DNA from: CAISGS01 sp044346445
GTDB lineage: Bacteria; Pseudomonadota; Alphaproteobacteria; Caulobacterales; Caulobacteraceae
Direction of reading: 5' to 3'
Assembly: GCA_044346445.1 (NCBI GenBank)
Contig: JBIIZD010000001.1
Coordinates: forward strand, 1 to 64,000
Length of the DNA: 64,000 nucleotides
Each line of letters opens with the position of its first letter. Positions within the stretch are counted from its first letter, which is position 1. Shown here one piece after another: positions 7,865 to 14,302 of this stretch. The position numbers were made by a program, and so were the translations under genes. The notes beneath the pieces were generated by a model. That model had not been told where the DNA came from. It was given only the letters and a program-made list of their open reading frames with translations, and ran no database searches.

Positions 7865-9970
7865 TCAGTACTCTACCGTGAGGGAAAGCTTGACGCTGCG
7901 AGGCGCGCCGGGCGTGATATTATTGTTATTGTGTGCCGTGGCGAAATAGCCGGTATCGAGCAGGTTTTCGATATTGATCTGACCGCGCAGACGCTCGCCC
8001 AGCCTGCGATAAACGGCGGCATCCACCCTAACATAAGCAGGCAAGGTCACGCTGTTATCGGTCGAGGTGAATATGGCATCGCGATAGATGAGGCCAAGCC
8101 CAAGACCCCAGCCAGACGGCAGGTCTACGCGGTTCCAGAGCGAGGCCGAGTGCCTTGGCAACTGGGCCAGCCGCGCGCCCGCCTTGGCGCTTGGCGATTG
8201 TGTGCGGTCAAGCCTTCCGTCCTGATAGGCATAGCCCCCGATCAGGGTCCAGCCGGGCTTGACCACGCCCTGAATGCCAAGCTCCATCCCGCGGCTGGTT
8301 TGGCCATCGACCAGGATCAGGTTTGTCGGCCGGACCGGATCGGTCACGGCGACATTGCTGCGCTTGAGCTGATAAATCGCGGCGGTTGCCGACAGGTTGG
8401 AGCGCAGGTCCCACTTTACGCCCAGTTCGTGATTTTCAAACCGCTCGGGGGCCAGGGCGCGATTGGTTGGCGTCAAGGCTGCGAGTTGATCACCCGCCCT
8501 TGGGCTATAGGTGCGGCTATAGCTGGCATAGGCGGCCAGGTCCTTGATCGGCTTATAGACAATACCCAGCCTTGGCGACCAGAGCCGGTCGCGTGCGGTC
8601 AGGTCTTGGCCGGTTCTGTTATTGCGCAGGCGAAGTTCAAACTGCTCATAGCGCAGGCCCACCACCAACTGAACGGCCGAGCTTAGGTGAAGCTGATCTT
8701 GCACATAGCCAGCCATGGTCGTGGCGACGCCATGATTATCGGCGTCTGTAGAGGCGGGCCGAAAACCAAGCGAAAAGGCCTGATTGGGTTGGTTTACAGA
8801 CACCATCTTGCTGGTCACATTTGACCCGGCCGGACCGAAATAGCCCGTCAATCGCCGATTATCCGTCACCTGGCGGCCAAGCTCAATCCCGGCCAGCAGG
8901 GTGTGTTCAAGACTGCCCGTGCGCGCAGCAAGGCTCAGATCGGTCTGATGCCAGAGGTTCTGGCGGCGGGTCGCGTTGCTATAAGCAAGAATCGCCACCT
9001 CGGTTGCAGCGGCATTGACCGCGCCGGGATACACATTCTGATAAAACTTGTCATAGCTGGCAAGATTGGTGACGCTATGCAAGGTCACGGCGGCAAACCG
9101 GTGATCGAGCGTTAAGGCCGCCATATCCATGGAAAAATCAGTCGGACTTTGGGTCGGACTGCCGAAAAACTTGCCGGGCGCTGTCGAGATTGGCCGCCCA
9201 CCGAGCGCGGGCACGCCCCGATCTGCGACCATGTCATAGGCAAAATGCTCGTAGCTCAAGCCCAGCTGGGTCTGGTCGCTGAGCGCAAATTTCAAGCTTG
9301 GATTGACCCCAAACTTCTCATTGACCACGCCGTCACGATAACTTTCGCCATTTTCATAAACCGCCGCCAGCCGTCCGGATAGAGTATTTGAAATCACCTG
9401 CCTCTGATCCAGGCTGACACGCTGGGTGTTCCAGGACCCGGCCTGAACCGTTAGGGCACCGCGACTGGTGCCGTCCGGCTGCAAAGAGACCCGGTTGATC
9501 ACACCACCGCCGCCACCACGGCCAAACACCATGGCATTAGGCCCCTTCAGCGCCTCAACCCGTTCGAGATTATAGGTGTCGCGGAAATATTCGACATCAT
9601 CGCGCACACCATCGACATAGAAATTGGCCGTAGAGCTGATGCCGCGCATGATCGGCGTATTGCGATTGCCCTCGCCCTGCGCCATGCCGACTCCGGGCAT
9701 ATAGCGCACAACCTCGGCCATGCCCTGCATGGCCTGGTCTTGCAATACGGCATGGCTGATAATGCTGACCGCTTGCGGCGTGTCGATCAAGGGCGTCGCG
9801 GTTCGGGTGGCACTGGTTATGACCGGCTGATCATAGCCACTTCGCTGGGCAATAACCGTCAGCTCGGCCGCCTCAGCTTCTGCCGCAGCCCTTGACGGCA
9901 ACAGCAATAAGGTTCCCGTCGTCGCCAGCAATGCGGCGCTTAGATGGATACAGTTCATAGGTCTCGACAT
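7865..9970 (-). CDS. TonB-dependent siderophore receptor
   Basis: This is an outer-membrane 22-strand barrel with plug domain of about 700 residues. A hydrophobic signal peptide ends near SRAAAEA, followed by a TonB-box-like ELTVIAQR. The plug contains TPQAVSII, the GVRDDVEYFRDTYNLERVE segment, LKGPNAMVFGRGGGGGVIN and later WSPRLGIVYKP. The C terminus is VKLSLTVEY, ending in an aromatic residue as barrel proteins usually do. It is FhuA/Fiu-like (ferric hydroxamate or catecholate type), but the ligand is not decided. The start is uncertain: ATGs at 10000, 9970 and 9958 are in frame, and the shorter ones give a more normal signal peptide. A Fur-like site lies upstream. No siderophore synthesis or ABC uptake genes are adjacent. 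Confidence 0.88.
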   Translation of the reverse strand: MSRPMNCIHLSAALLATTGTLLLLPSRAAAEAEAAELTVIAQRSGYDQPVITSATRTATPLIDTPQAVSIISHAVLQDQAMQGMAEVVRYMPGVGMAQGEGNRNTPIMRGISSTANFYVDGVRDDVEYFRDTYNLERVEALKGPNAMVFGRGGGGGVINRVSLQPDGTSRGALTVQAGSWNTQRVSLDQRQVISNTLSGRLAAVYENGESYRDGVVNEKFGVNPSLKFALSDQTQLGLSYEHFAYDMVADRGVPALGGRPISTAPGKFFGSPTQSPTDFSMDMAALTLDHRFAAVTLHSVTNLASYDKFYQNVYPGAVNAAATEVAILAYSNATRRQNLWHQTDLSLAARTGSLEHTLLAGIELGRQVTDNRRLTGYFGPAGSNVTSKMVSVNQPNQAFSLGFRPASTDADNHGVATTMAGYVQDQLHLSSAVQLVVGLRYEQFELRLRNNRTGQDLTARDRLWSPRLGIVYKPIKDLAAYASYSRTYSPRAGDQLAALTPTNRALAPERFENHELGVKWDLRSNLSATAAIYQLKRSNVAVTDPVRPTNLILVDGQTSRGMELGIQGVVKPGWTLIGGYAYQDGRLDRTQSPSAKAGARLAQLPRHSASLWNRVDLPSGWGLGLGLIYRDAIFTSTDNSVTLPAYVRVDAAVYRRLGERLRGQINIENLLDTGYFATAHNNNNITPGAPRSVKLSLTVEY

Positions 9971-10034
9971 CACACACCCAAAAATGCAGTTGCGACGCAT
10001 TATTAGATAGAGGTCGAGTGCTCGTCAAGGTTTT

Positions 10035-10049
10035 TGCGAATGGTTATCA
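10035..10049 (-). promoter_or_regulatory. Putative Fur-binding site upstream of the TonB receptor
   Basis: Read on the minus strand this is TGATAAC-C-ATTCGCA, which matches 11 of 14 arm positions of the 7-1-7 Fur consensus TGATAATnATTATCA. It lies 65-80 bases upstream of the receptor start, where iron repression would be expected. The identification is by eye and rests on the motif plus the gene type. Confidence 0.4.
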
Positions 10050-10082
10050 ATAGCAAAATGGCCGCGCCTGCAATCCGGGTGC

Positions 10083-10346
10083 CTAACGCCCGCCGCCGCC
10101 GGTGATTTCCTTGATCAGGGCCTGGACCGGGGCCTTGCCACCGACACCCCAGACAATTTTCATATGGGCAAGCGCCCGCGCAGCCGCATCCTCAAACCGC
10201 CAGTCGCAGTCGTCAAACTTGCAGTCGCCAAACACCGGCAGCTCGCCGCCCTTATAGACCATACGGCAGCCGCGAAATTCGCAGTCCGAAAAGGCCTCGC
10301 CATCGAGCTGGACGGTCTCGTGATTAAACAGTGTGTCGGTCTGCAT
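10083..10346 (-). CDS. Small pentapeptide-like hypothetical protein (87 aa)
   Basis: This is an 87-residue cytoplasmic protein. Residues 17-50 show a rhythm of alternating small/Cys and aromatic residues (DCEFRGC, GDCKFDDCDWRFE) that resembles two or three turns of a pentapeptide-repeat beta helix, with an Ala-rich helical C terminus ending in a Gly run. Four Cys occur in regular spacing. AGGA lies 9 bases upstream of the ATG. It is the last gene of a run of small same-strand genes, 33 bases after the 44-codon gene. The function is unknown and the pentapeptide comparison is only visual. Confidence 0.6.
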   Translation of the reverse strand: MQTDTLFNHETVQLDGEAFSDCEFRGCRMVYKGGELPVFGDCKFDDCDWRFEDAAARALAHMKIVWGVGGKAPVQALIKEITGGGGR

Positions 10347-10379
10347 GGTCAGTTCCTAGGCCTCATCGTCCGAATCGAC

Positions 10380-10514
10380 CTAGCCTTGGTCGCCCGAATC
10401 CGCCTTTTCCCGCTCGCGGTCTTCGCGCTTTGCCGCGGCCTTTTCAGCAAGCTTGGCAGCCTTCAGCCGCTCGCGTTCCATGCGTTCGAAATTATAATTG
10501 GGTTTGCGCGCCAT
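10380..10514 (-). CDS. Very small basic/acidic charged protein (44 aa)
   Basis: This is a short reading frame of 44 codons, ATG at 10512-10514 and TAG at 10380-10382. The product starts MARKPNYNFERMERERLKA and continues as a single, highly charged Lys/Arg/Glu/Ala helix (AEKAAAKREDRERE) ending in SGDQG. AAGGGAGA is an excellent ribosome-binding site 9 bases upstream. I recall near-identical short proteins with the MARKPNYNFER start in other alphaproteobacteria, so this is probably a real conserved gene that automated calling can miss. The function is unknown. It is collinear with the 87-residue and 119-residue genes on either side. Confidence 0.7.
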   Translation of the reverse strand: MARKPNYNFERMERERLKAAKLAEKAAAKREDREREKADSGDQG

Positions 10515-10555
10515 CTTGGCGATCTCCCTTAGGGCCGCCAAGTCTATGGCAGCGG

Positions 10556-10915
10556 TTATTTTCGGGCCTTGCGGGCGGCGTATTTAGCATCGCGCCGAGC
10601 TTTTTCCTCGGCCTTAGTCAGTATCTTACGCTCCTTGCGTTGGCCACGCCTTGTTTCAAGTTCGGCCGCCTCAAGCGCTTCTTGCTCCAGACGCTTCAGT
10701 TCAAGGGCGTCAGCCGCCGCCTGCTTGGCCGCAGCCTTGGCCTCAGCGCGTTCTGTCCGCACGCGCTCAAGCTCGGCAAGGCGCAGCGCCTCGCGTTCCT
10801 CAAACAGCGGATCGATCACGGCGGGCTTGGGCTTGAACTTGGCCAGCAAGGCCTTTTTCGCCTCGGCTGCTGTTTTTTGACGGTCGGCAAAGCCGGTTTT
10901 TAAAATGTCAGACAT
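10556..10915 (-). CDS. DUF6481-like charged helical protein (119 aa)
   Basis: This is a 119-residue protein almost entirely of charged helix. The conserved start region GFADRQKTAAEAKKALL is followed by a long Ala/Glu/Arg/Lys stretch (residues 45-119) that should form a single alpha helix or coiled coil. It matches my recollection of the DUF6481 family of alphaproteobacterial small proteins, whose function is unknown. It belongs to the run of small minus-strand genes downstream of the cold-shock gene, which suggests a possible stress-related setting, but that is inference from position only. Confidence 0.7.
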   Translation of the reverse strand: MSDILKTGFADRQKTAAEAKKALLAKFKPKPAVIDPLFEEREALRLAELERVRTERAEAKAAAKQAAADALELKRLEQEALEAAELETRRGQRKERKILTKAEEKARRDAKYAARKARK

Positions 10916-10945
10916 GGGGCTTTCGTATGGGCAAGCGAACGAGGA

Positions 10946-11185
10946 TTATTCGTTCGGTTGCGCGGGTTCGGGTTGTATGGTCTCGGTCGTTTCAGGATCT
11001 GGCATGGGCGGCTTGAAGGTTGCCGCGCAGATGGCCTGTATATGACCGCGAATCGATCGATTGGCTAGCAGCGCGTCAACCGCACGGCAACCATCGGCCT
11101 TAAGCCGGTCCTTTAGGGTATCGATATTGCTGAATTTACCGGAGCGCGCCAAGGCATAGGCACGCTCGACTGTTGGCATGCTCAT
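10946..11185 (-). CDS. Small conserved hypothetical protein coupled to the cold-shock gene (79 aa)
   Basis: This is a 79-residue product. Residues 5-55 (VERAYALARSGKFSNIDTLK onward, to a conserved-looking CRAV and the IQAICAA helix) form a compact helical domain. The last 20 residues are Pro/Glu/Thr-rich and probably disordered. Its ATG overlaps the TGA of the cold-shock gene by 4 bases, so it should be translated from the same mRNA. I recall similar short proteins beginning with VERAYELARSG in rhizobia and relatives, usually without assigned function. An ATG two codons later is an alternative start. Confidence 0.7.
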   Translation of the reverse strand: MSMPTVERAYALARSGKFSNIDTLKDRLKADGCRAVDALLANRSIRGHIQAICAATFKPPMPDPETTETIQPEPAQPNE

Positions 11186-11391
11186 CGGGCTTGTAACTGC
11201 CCGGCAGACATCTTGCCGCTGCGCTGATCTTTTTCCAGCTCGAAGGACACGGCCTGACCTTCGTTCAGGCTGCCAAGGCCCGACCGCTCGACCGCAGAAA
11301 TATGCACGAAAACATCCGCGCCGCCGTCATCGGGCTGGATAAATCCAAAACCCTTGGTTGGGTTGAACCATTTTACAACGCCGGTCGTCAT
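11182..11391 (-). CDS. cspA: Cold-shock domain protein (CspA family)
   Basis: This is a single OB-fold cold-shock domain of 69 residues that binds single-stranded RNA or DNA and acts as an RNA chaperone or antiterminator. Both RNA-binding motifs are present: RNP1 as KGFGFI (residues 13-18) and RNP2 as VFVHIS (about 28-33), after the typical start TTGVVKWFNP. ATG 11391 is chosen because the domain begins there and GAAAGGTG lies upstream; a longer in-frame extension has no family match. The 286 bases between this start and the tRNA-Arg gene leave room for the long 5' leader common in cold-shock mRNAs. No specific leader structure was confirmed. Confidence 0.93.
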   Translation of the reverse strand: MTTGVVKWFNPTKGFGFIQPDDGGADVFVHISAVERSGLGSLNEGQAVSFELEKDQRSGKMSAGQLQAR

Positions 11392-11677
11392 TTCAAAGCA
11401 CCTTTCTGGTGTGCATACACCCCGCTGCCTCAAAGGCACCGAGTGTGGGACTTTTTATTTCGGATGGCTTTTGACCGGCCACTCGATCGATTGATCCAGC
11501 GCAAAGCACAGCCCGGTCAAGGGCACAATATATAGCCTTTATGCCCGAATCTTGGTTGAAAAACAAGGCCTATCGCGCCCTTTAAGATTTCCGCCTAATC
11601 TTGAAGTCAAGACCTTACGTCAAGCAAGCAACGCAGGCGCTCCAGCGGCGGCAAAAACCCTGATCGCAATGTGAGAA

Positions 11678-11754
11678 TGGCGTCCCGTAGAGGACTCGAA
11701 CCTCTGACCCTCAATTTAGGAAACTGATGCTCTATCCGGCTGAGCTAACGAGAC
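11678..11754 (-). tRNA. tRNA-Arg (anticodon CCT)
   Basis: The minus strand folds into a complete 77-nt cloverleaf. The acceptor arms GTCTCGT and ACGGGAC pair with one G-U, followed by discriminator G and an encoded CCA. The D arm contains TAGCTCAGCCGGATAGAGC. The anticodon stem TCAGT/ATTGA encloses loop TTCCTAA, giving anticodon CCT, which reads AGG. The T arm is AGAGG-TTCGAGT-CCTCT. No attachment-site duplication or integrase is beside it. Confidence 0.95.
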
Positions 11755-11811
11755 GTTGGGCTTGATTTAGCATTCCCTAGCGACCCTGCCAACCGCCTCG
11801 GTGCCCTTTGG

Positions 11812-12696
11812 CTAATCAATCAATCCCGCAGCGCGCGGATCACCCACCGCGCCCTCAAGCGCAGCTTTCAGCTTTTTCAAGGCGTGGTGCTCGATCTGGC
11901 GGACGCGCTCCTTGGATATGCCAAGCGCCTTGCCCATACATTCCAGGGTTTGGGGCTCATCAATCAGTCGGCGCTGCTCGATAATGTGGCGCTCGCGCGC
12001 GGTCAGGGTCGCCAAGGCGGTTTCCAGCCATTGATGGCGGGTTGCGTCATCGCGGCTATGCATGACGGCGGCTTCTGGCAAGGGTGCCTCATCGACCAGG
12101 AAGTCTTGCCACTCCCCCTCACCCGCCTCGACCAGCGGCGCATTGAGCGAGCGATCAGACGCCGACAGGCGCGAGGCCATCATCTCCACCTCGCGCTCCT
12201 CGACCGACAATTCCTTGGCGATAAAGGCCCGGCTTTCAGGCGACAAGCCCTGGCTGCCACCGTCATTTAGGCCCGCTCGCAGACGGCGCAGATTGAAAAA
12301 CAACGACTTTTGCGCTGCCGTCGTGCCTGTGCGGACAATCGACCAGTTACGCAGCACATAGTCCTGAATCGAGGCCCGAATCCACCATGAGGCATAGGTG
12401 GAGAAACGAACCTCACGGTCAGGTTCGAACCGCGCGGCTGCCTGCATCAGGCCAATATTGCCCTCTTGCACAAGGTCGGCCATGGGCAGTCCATAATTGC
12501 GAAACTTGCCCGCCATCGATACGACCAGCCGCATATAGGCGGTCGTCAGTTCATGCAGGGCATTATTGTCGTTTTGCTCGCGCCAGCGACGCGCCAGATC
12601 GCGCTCGTGATCAGCCTCCAGCAACGGCACCGCCATGGCCGATTTAACAAACCTTCGATCCGCTCTTAGGCTTTCTGATGTTTCGGTATGCGCCAT
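11812..12696 (-). CDS. rpoH: RNA polymerase heat-shock sigma factor RpoH (sigma-32)
   Basis: This is a 294-residue group 3 sigma factor directing heat-shock transcription. Region 2 contains LVQEGNIGLMQAA and the promoter-melting/-10 recognition segment FSTYASWWIRASIQDYVL. The RpoH-specific box follows as QKSLFFNLR (residues 129-137), which separates it from RpoD. Region 4 ends in a helix-turn-helix with LGISKERVRQIE. AAGGGG precedes the ATG. Alphaproteobacteria often carry more than one rpoH; whether this is the major copy cannot be told. It lies between carD and tRNA-Arg on the same strand. Confidence 0.95.
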   Translation of the reverse strand: MAHTETSESLRADRRFVKSAMAVPLLEADHERDLARRWREQNDNNALHELTTAYMRLVVSMAGKFRNYGLPMADLVQEGNIGLMQAAARFEPDREVRFSTYASWWIRASIQDYVLRNWSIVRTGTTAAQKSLFFNLRRLRAGLNDGGSQGLSPESRAFIAKELSVEEREVEMMASRLSASDRSLNAPLVEAGEGEWQDFLVDEAPLPEAAVMHSRDDATRHQWLETALATLTARERHIIEQRRLIDEPQTLECMGKALGISKERVRQIEHHALKKLKAALEGAVGDPRAAGLID

Positions 12697-12750
12697 GATC
12701 TACCCCTTTGGCGCCGGGCGAAAATGTCCGGTTCAAAAGGAGATACGACA

Positions 12751-12779
12751 AGGCCGCCGGTCTGGTTCACCGGCGGCCT
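12751..12779 (-). terminator. Hairpin downstream of carD (probable terminator)
   Basis: This is a perfect 11-bp inverted repeat, AGGCCGCCGGT and ACCGGCGGCCT, around a 7-base loop. It lies 50 bases past the carD stop and 55 bases upstream of the rpoH start. On the minus strand it is followed only by a weak T-rich stretch (TTGTCGTATCT), so intrinsic termination may be partial and some read-through into rpoH is possible. Confidence 0.55.
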
Positions 12780-12828
12780 GATCAATCGCAATTATATCAA
12801 AAAAACGGAGCGCCCCTGGCCGCAGTGG

Positions 12829-13332
12829 CTAGGCCGCTTTTTGCAAGGACTTGTTCAGAATGCCGATGGCGGCATCGCGGTCAATCTGCTCGATCGCCGC
12901 AACTTCGCGCGCCATACGGTCCAGAGCCGATTCATAAAGCTGGCGCTCGGAATAGGACTGTTCCGGCTGATTATCCGCACGGTGCAGATCGCGCACGACC
13001 TCAGCAATCGAGATCAGATCGCCCGAATTGATCTTGGCTTCATATTCCTGGGCGCGGCGGCTCCACATGGTGCGCTTGATTCGGGCGCGGCCCTTGAGCG
13101 TGGTCAGGGCCTGACCCACCACATCGCCAGCCGCCAGCGGCCGCAAGCCGGCAACCTTGGCCTTTTTGGTCGGAACGCGAAGGGTCATTTTTTCGTGATC
13201 AAAGGTTATGACATAGACTTCCAGTTCCATGCCAGCCACGGCTTGGGTCTCAATGCCCGCCACCTGGCCAACGCCATGAGCAGGATAAACAACGTGATTG
13301 CCGACAGAAAATTCAAGACCCGTATCGCTCAT
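12829..13332 (-). CDS. carD: CarD family transcriptional regulator (CdnL-like)
   Basis: This is a 167-residue RNA polymerase-binding factor that stabilises open complexes, notably at rRNA promoters. The N-terminal Tudor-like RNAP-interaction domain reads FSVGNHVVYPAHGVGQV and ends near RVPTKK. The C-terminal helical DNA-binding domain includes the tryptophan segment KRTMWSRRAQEYEAKI, with the conserved Trp that wedges into the -10 fork. ATG 13332 has AGAGGTAGG directly upstream. A much longer in-frame extension (to 13524) lacks family resemblance and is rejected. The order fdxA-carD-rpoH on one strand is in keeping with alphaproteobacterial genomes as I recall them. Confidence 0.93.
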   Translation of the reverse strand: MSDTGLEFSVGNHVVYPAHGVGQVAGIETQAVAGMELEVYVITFDHEKMTLRVPTKKAKVAGLRPLAAGDVVGQALTTLKGRARIKRTMWSRRAQEYEAKINSGDLISIAEVVRDLHRADNQPEQSYSERQLYESALDRMAREVAAIEQIDRDAAIGILNKSLQKAA

Positions 13333-13563
13333 AGACCTACCTCTGCTTAATCCACCTTGCGCCGAGACCGGAACAAGGGTCTTTATCCCAATGACCAAAG
13401 CGGCCAAGTTCACTGACGGGCGGAACCGACAAGGACGAGCAGGGCTCGCGACCACCGAGCGGCGGTTTATCATAAAATTGAGCGAAAATAAAGTCATGCA
13501 ACACTGCGCGCCCTTGGGCGGCAATTTTAGTGAGTAAAACCGGACTAAAGGTCTTAAGACCCC

Positions 13564-13905
13564 TTAGGAACCCTTGCCGGGTTTTTCACTAAAATACTTT
13601 TCGAACTTGCCTGATTCGCGCTCAAACTGTTCACGGTCTGCGGGCGGTTCACCCTTGACCGTAATATTGGGCCACAATTGCGAATAGTCTGAATTGACCT
13701 TTAACCATTTGCCATCGGCATCGTCTTCAGTATCGGGCTTGATCGCATCGACGGGGCATTCCGGCTCACAGACGCCGCAATCAATGCACTCGTCCGGATT
13801 AATGACCAGAAAGTTTTCGCCTTCATAAAAGCAATCGACCGGACACACCTCGACGCAGTCCATAAACTTGCACCTAATGCAGGCATCCATAACAATATAG
13901 GTCAT
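13564..13905 (-). CDS. fdxA: Seven-iron ferredoxin FdxA (3Fe-4S/4Fe-4S)
   Basis: This is a 113-residue soluble ferredoxin. Two cluster motifs are visible near the N terminus: CIRCKFMDCVEVCPVDCF (residues 9-26) and CIDCGVCEPECPVDAI (about 40-55), the Cys pattern of FdxA-type ferredoxins with one [3Fe-4S] and one [4Fe-4S] cluster. The acidic C-terminal extension after residue 60 (DTEDDADGKWL and a Tyr/Trp-containing tail) is typical for the class. Its redox partner is unknown; proximity gives no clue. It is not the [2Fe-2S] type normally paired with CYP153 enzymes, so it should not be assumed to serve the P450 at 43.6 kb. Confidence 0.93.
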   Translation of the reverse strand: MTYIVMDACIRCKFMDCVEVCPVDCFYEGENFLVINPDECIDCGVCEPECPVDAIKPDTEDDADGKWLKVNSDYSQLWPNITVKGEPPADREQFERESGKFEKYFSEKPGKGS

Positions 13906-14011
13906 ATCAAGCCCAAGGGTCCGATCATGAGAAGGTCGCTAGAGGCGCTGTTTTTCAGTGCATGGGCCGTGATGTCAACCACCGATCCTGTGACGGGCCT
14001 GTGAGGAAAAC

Positions 14012-14302
14012 TTAAGCCTGGGCTTGGGACGGTGCCTCGCTATAGAGACGGCGCGCTTCTGGGGCAGGGCCACGGCGATCGCCAAGCGCCTCTATGCGCA
14101 GGCTAAACACCCGCTCGGACAGCGCGAAAATCACCACATCGCCCGGACGAACAGCGCGCGAAGCCTTGTCCAATCGGGTCAATTGACCGGCCCGCGACAG
14201 TCGCACACTGCCCTGCTCGACAAACCGCGCCGCAAGGCTGCGGGTCTTTAAAAACCGCGCCCGCCAAAGCCAGACATCAATGCGGCAGGACTCCTCGCTC
14301 AT
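14012..14302 (-). CDS. S4-domain RNA-binding protein (Hsp15-like)
   Basis: This is a 96-residue protein with an S4 domain from about residue 8 to 70: RIDVWLWRARFLKTRSLAA, VEQGSVRL, then RPGDVVIF. This arrangement resembles Hsp15 (HslR), which binds stalled 50S subunits carrying nascent chains. The C-terminal 25 residues are Arg/Ala-rich. Its ATG overlaps the last bases of the helicase gene by 4 bases, so the two are translationally coupled and may act together on RNA. That link is inferred from the overlap. Confidence 0.85.
   Translation of the reverse strand: MSEESCRIDVWLWRARFLKTRSLAARFVEQGSVRLSRAGQLTRLDKASRAVRPGDVVIFALSERVFSLRIEALGDRRGPAPEARRLYSEAPSQAQA

Noticed and set aside
11678..11754. 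tRNA-Arg as an integration site
   Set aside because: No partial tRNA duplicate, integrase or composition change was seen next to it.
13564..13905. FdxA as the electron donor of the CYP153-like enzyme
   Set aside because: The Cys pattern is of the [3Fe-4S]/[4Fe-4S] class; CYP153 systems normally use a [2Fe-2S] ferredoxin, and the genes are 30 kb apart.
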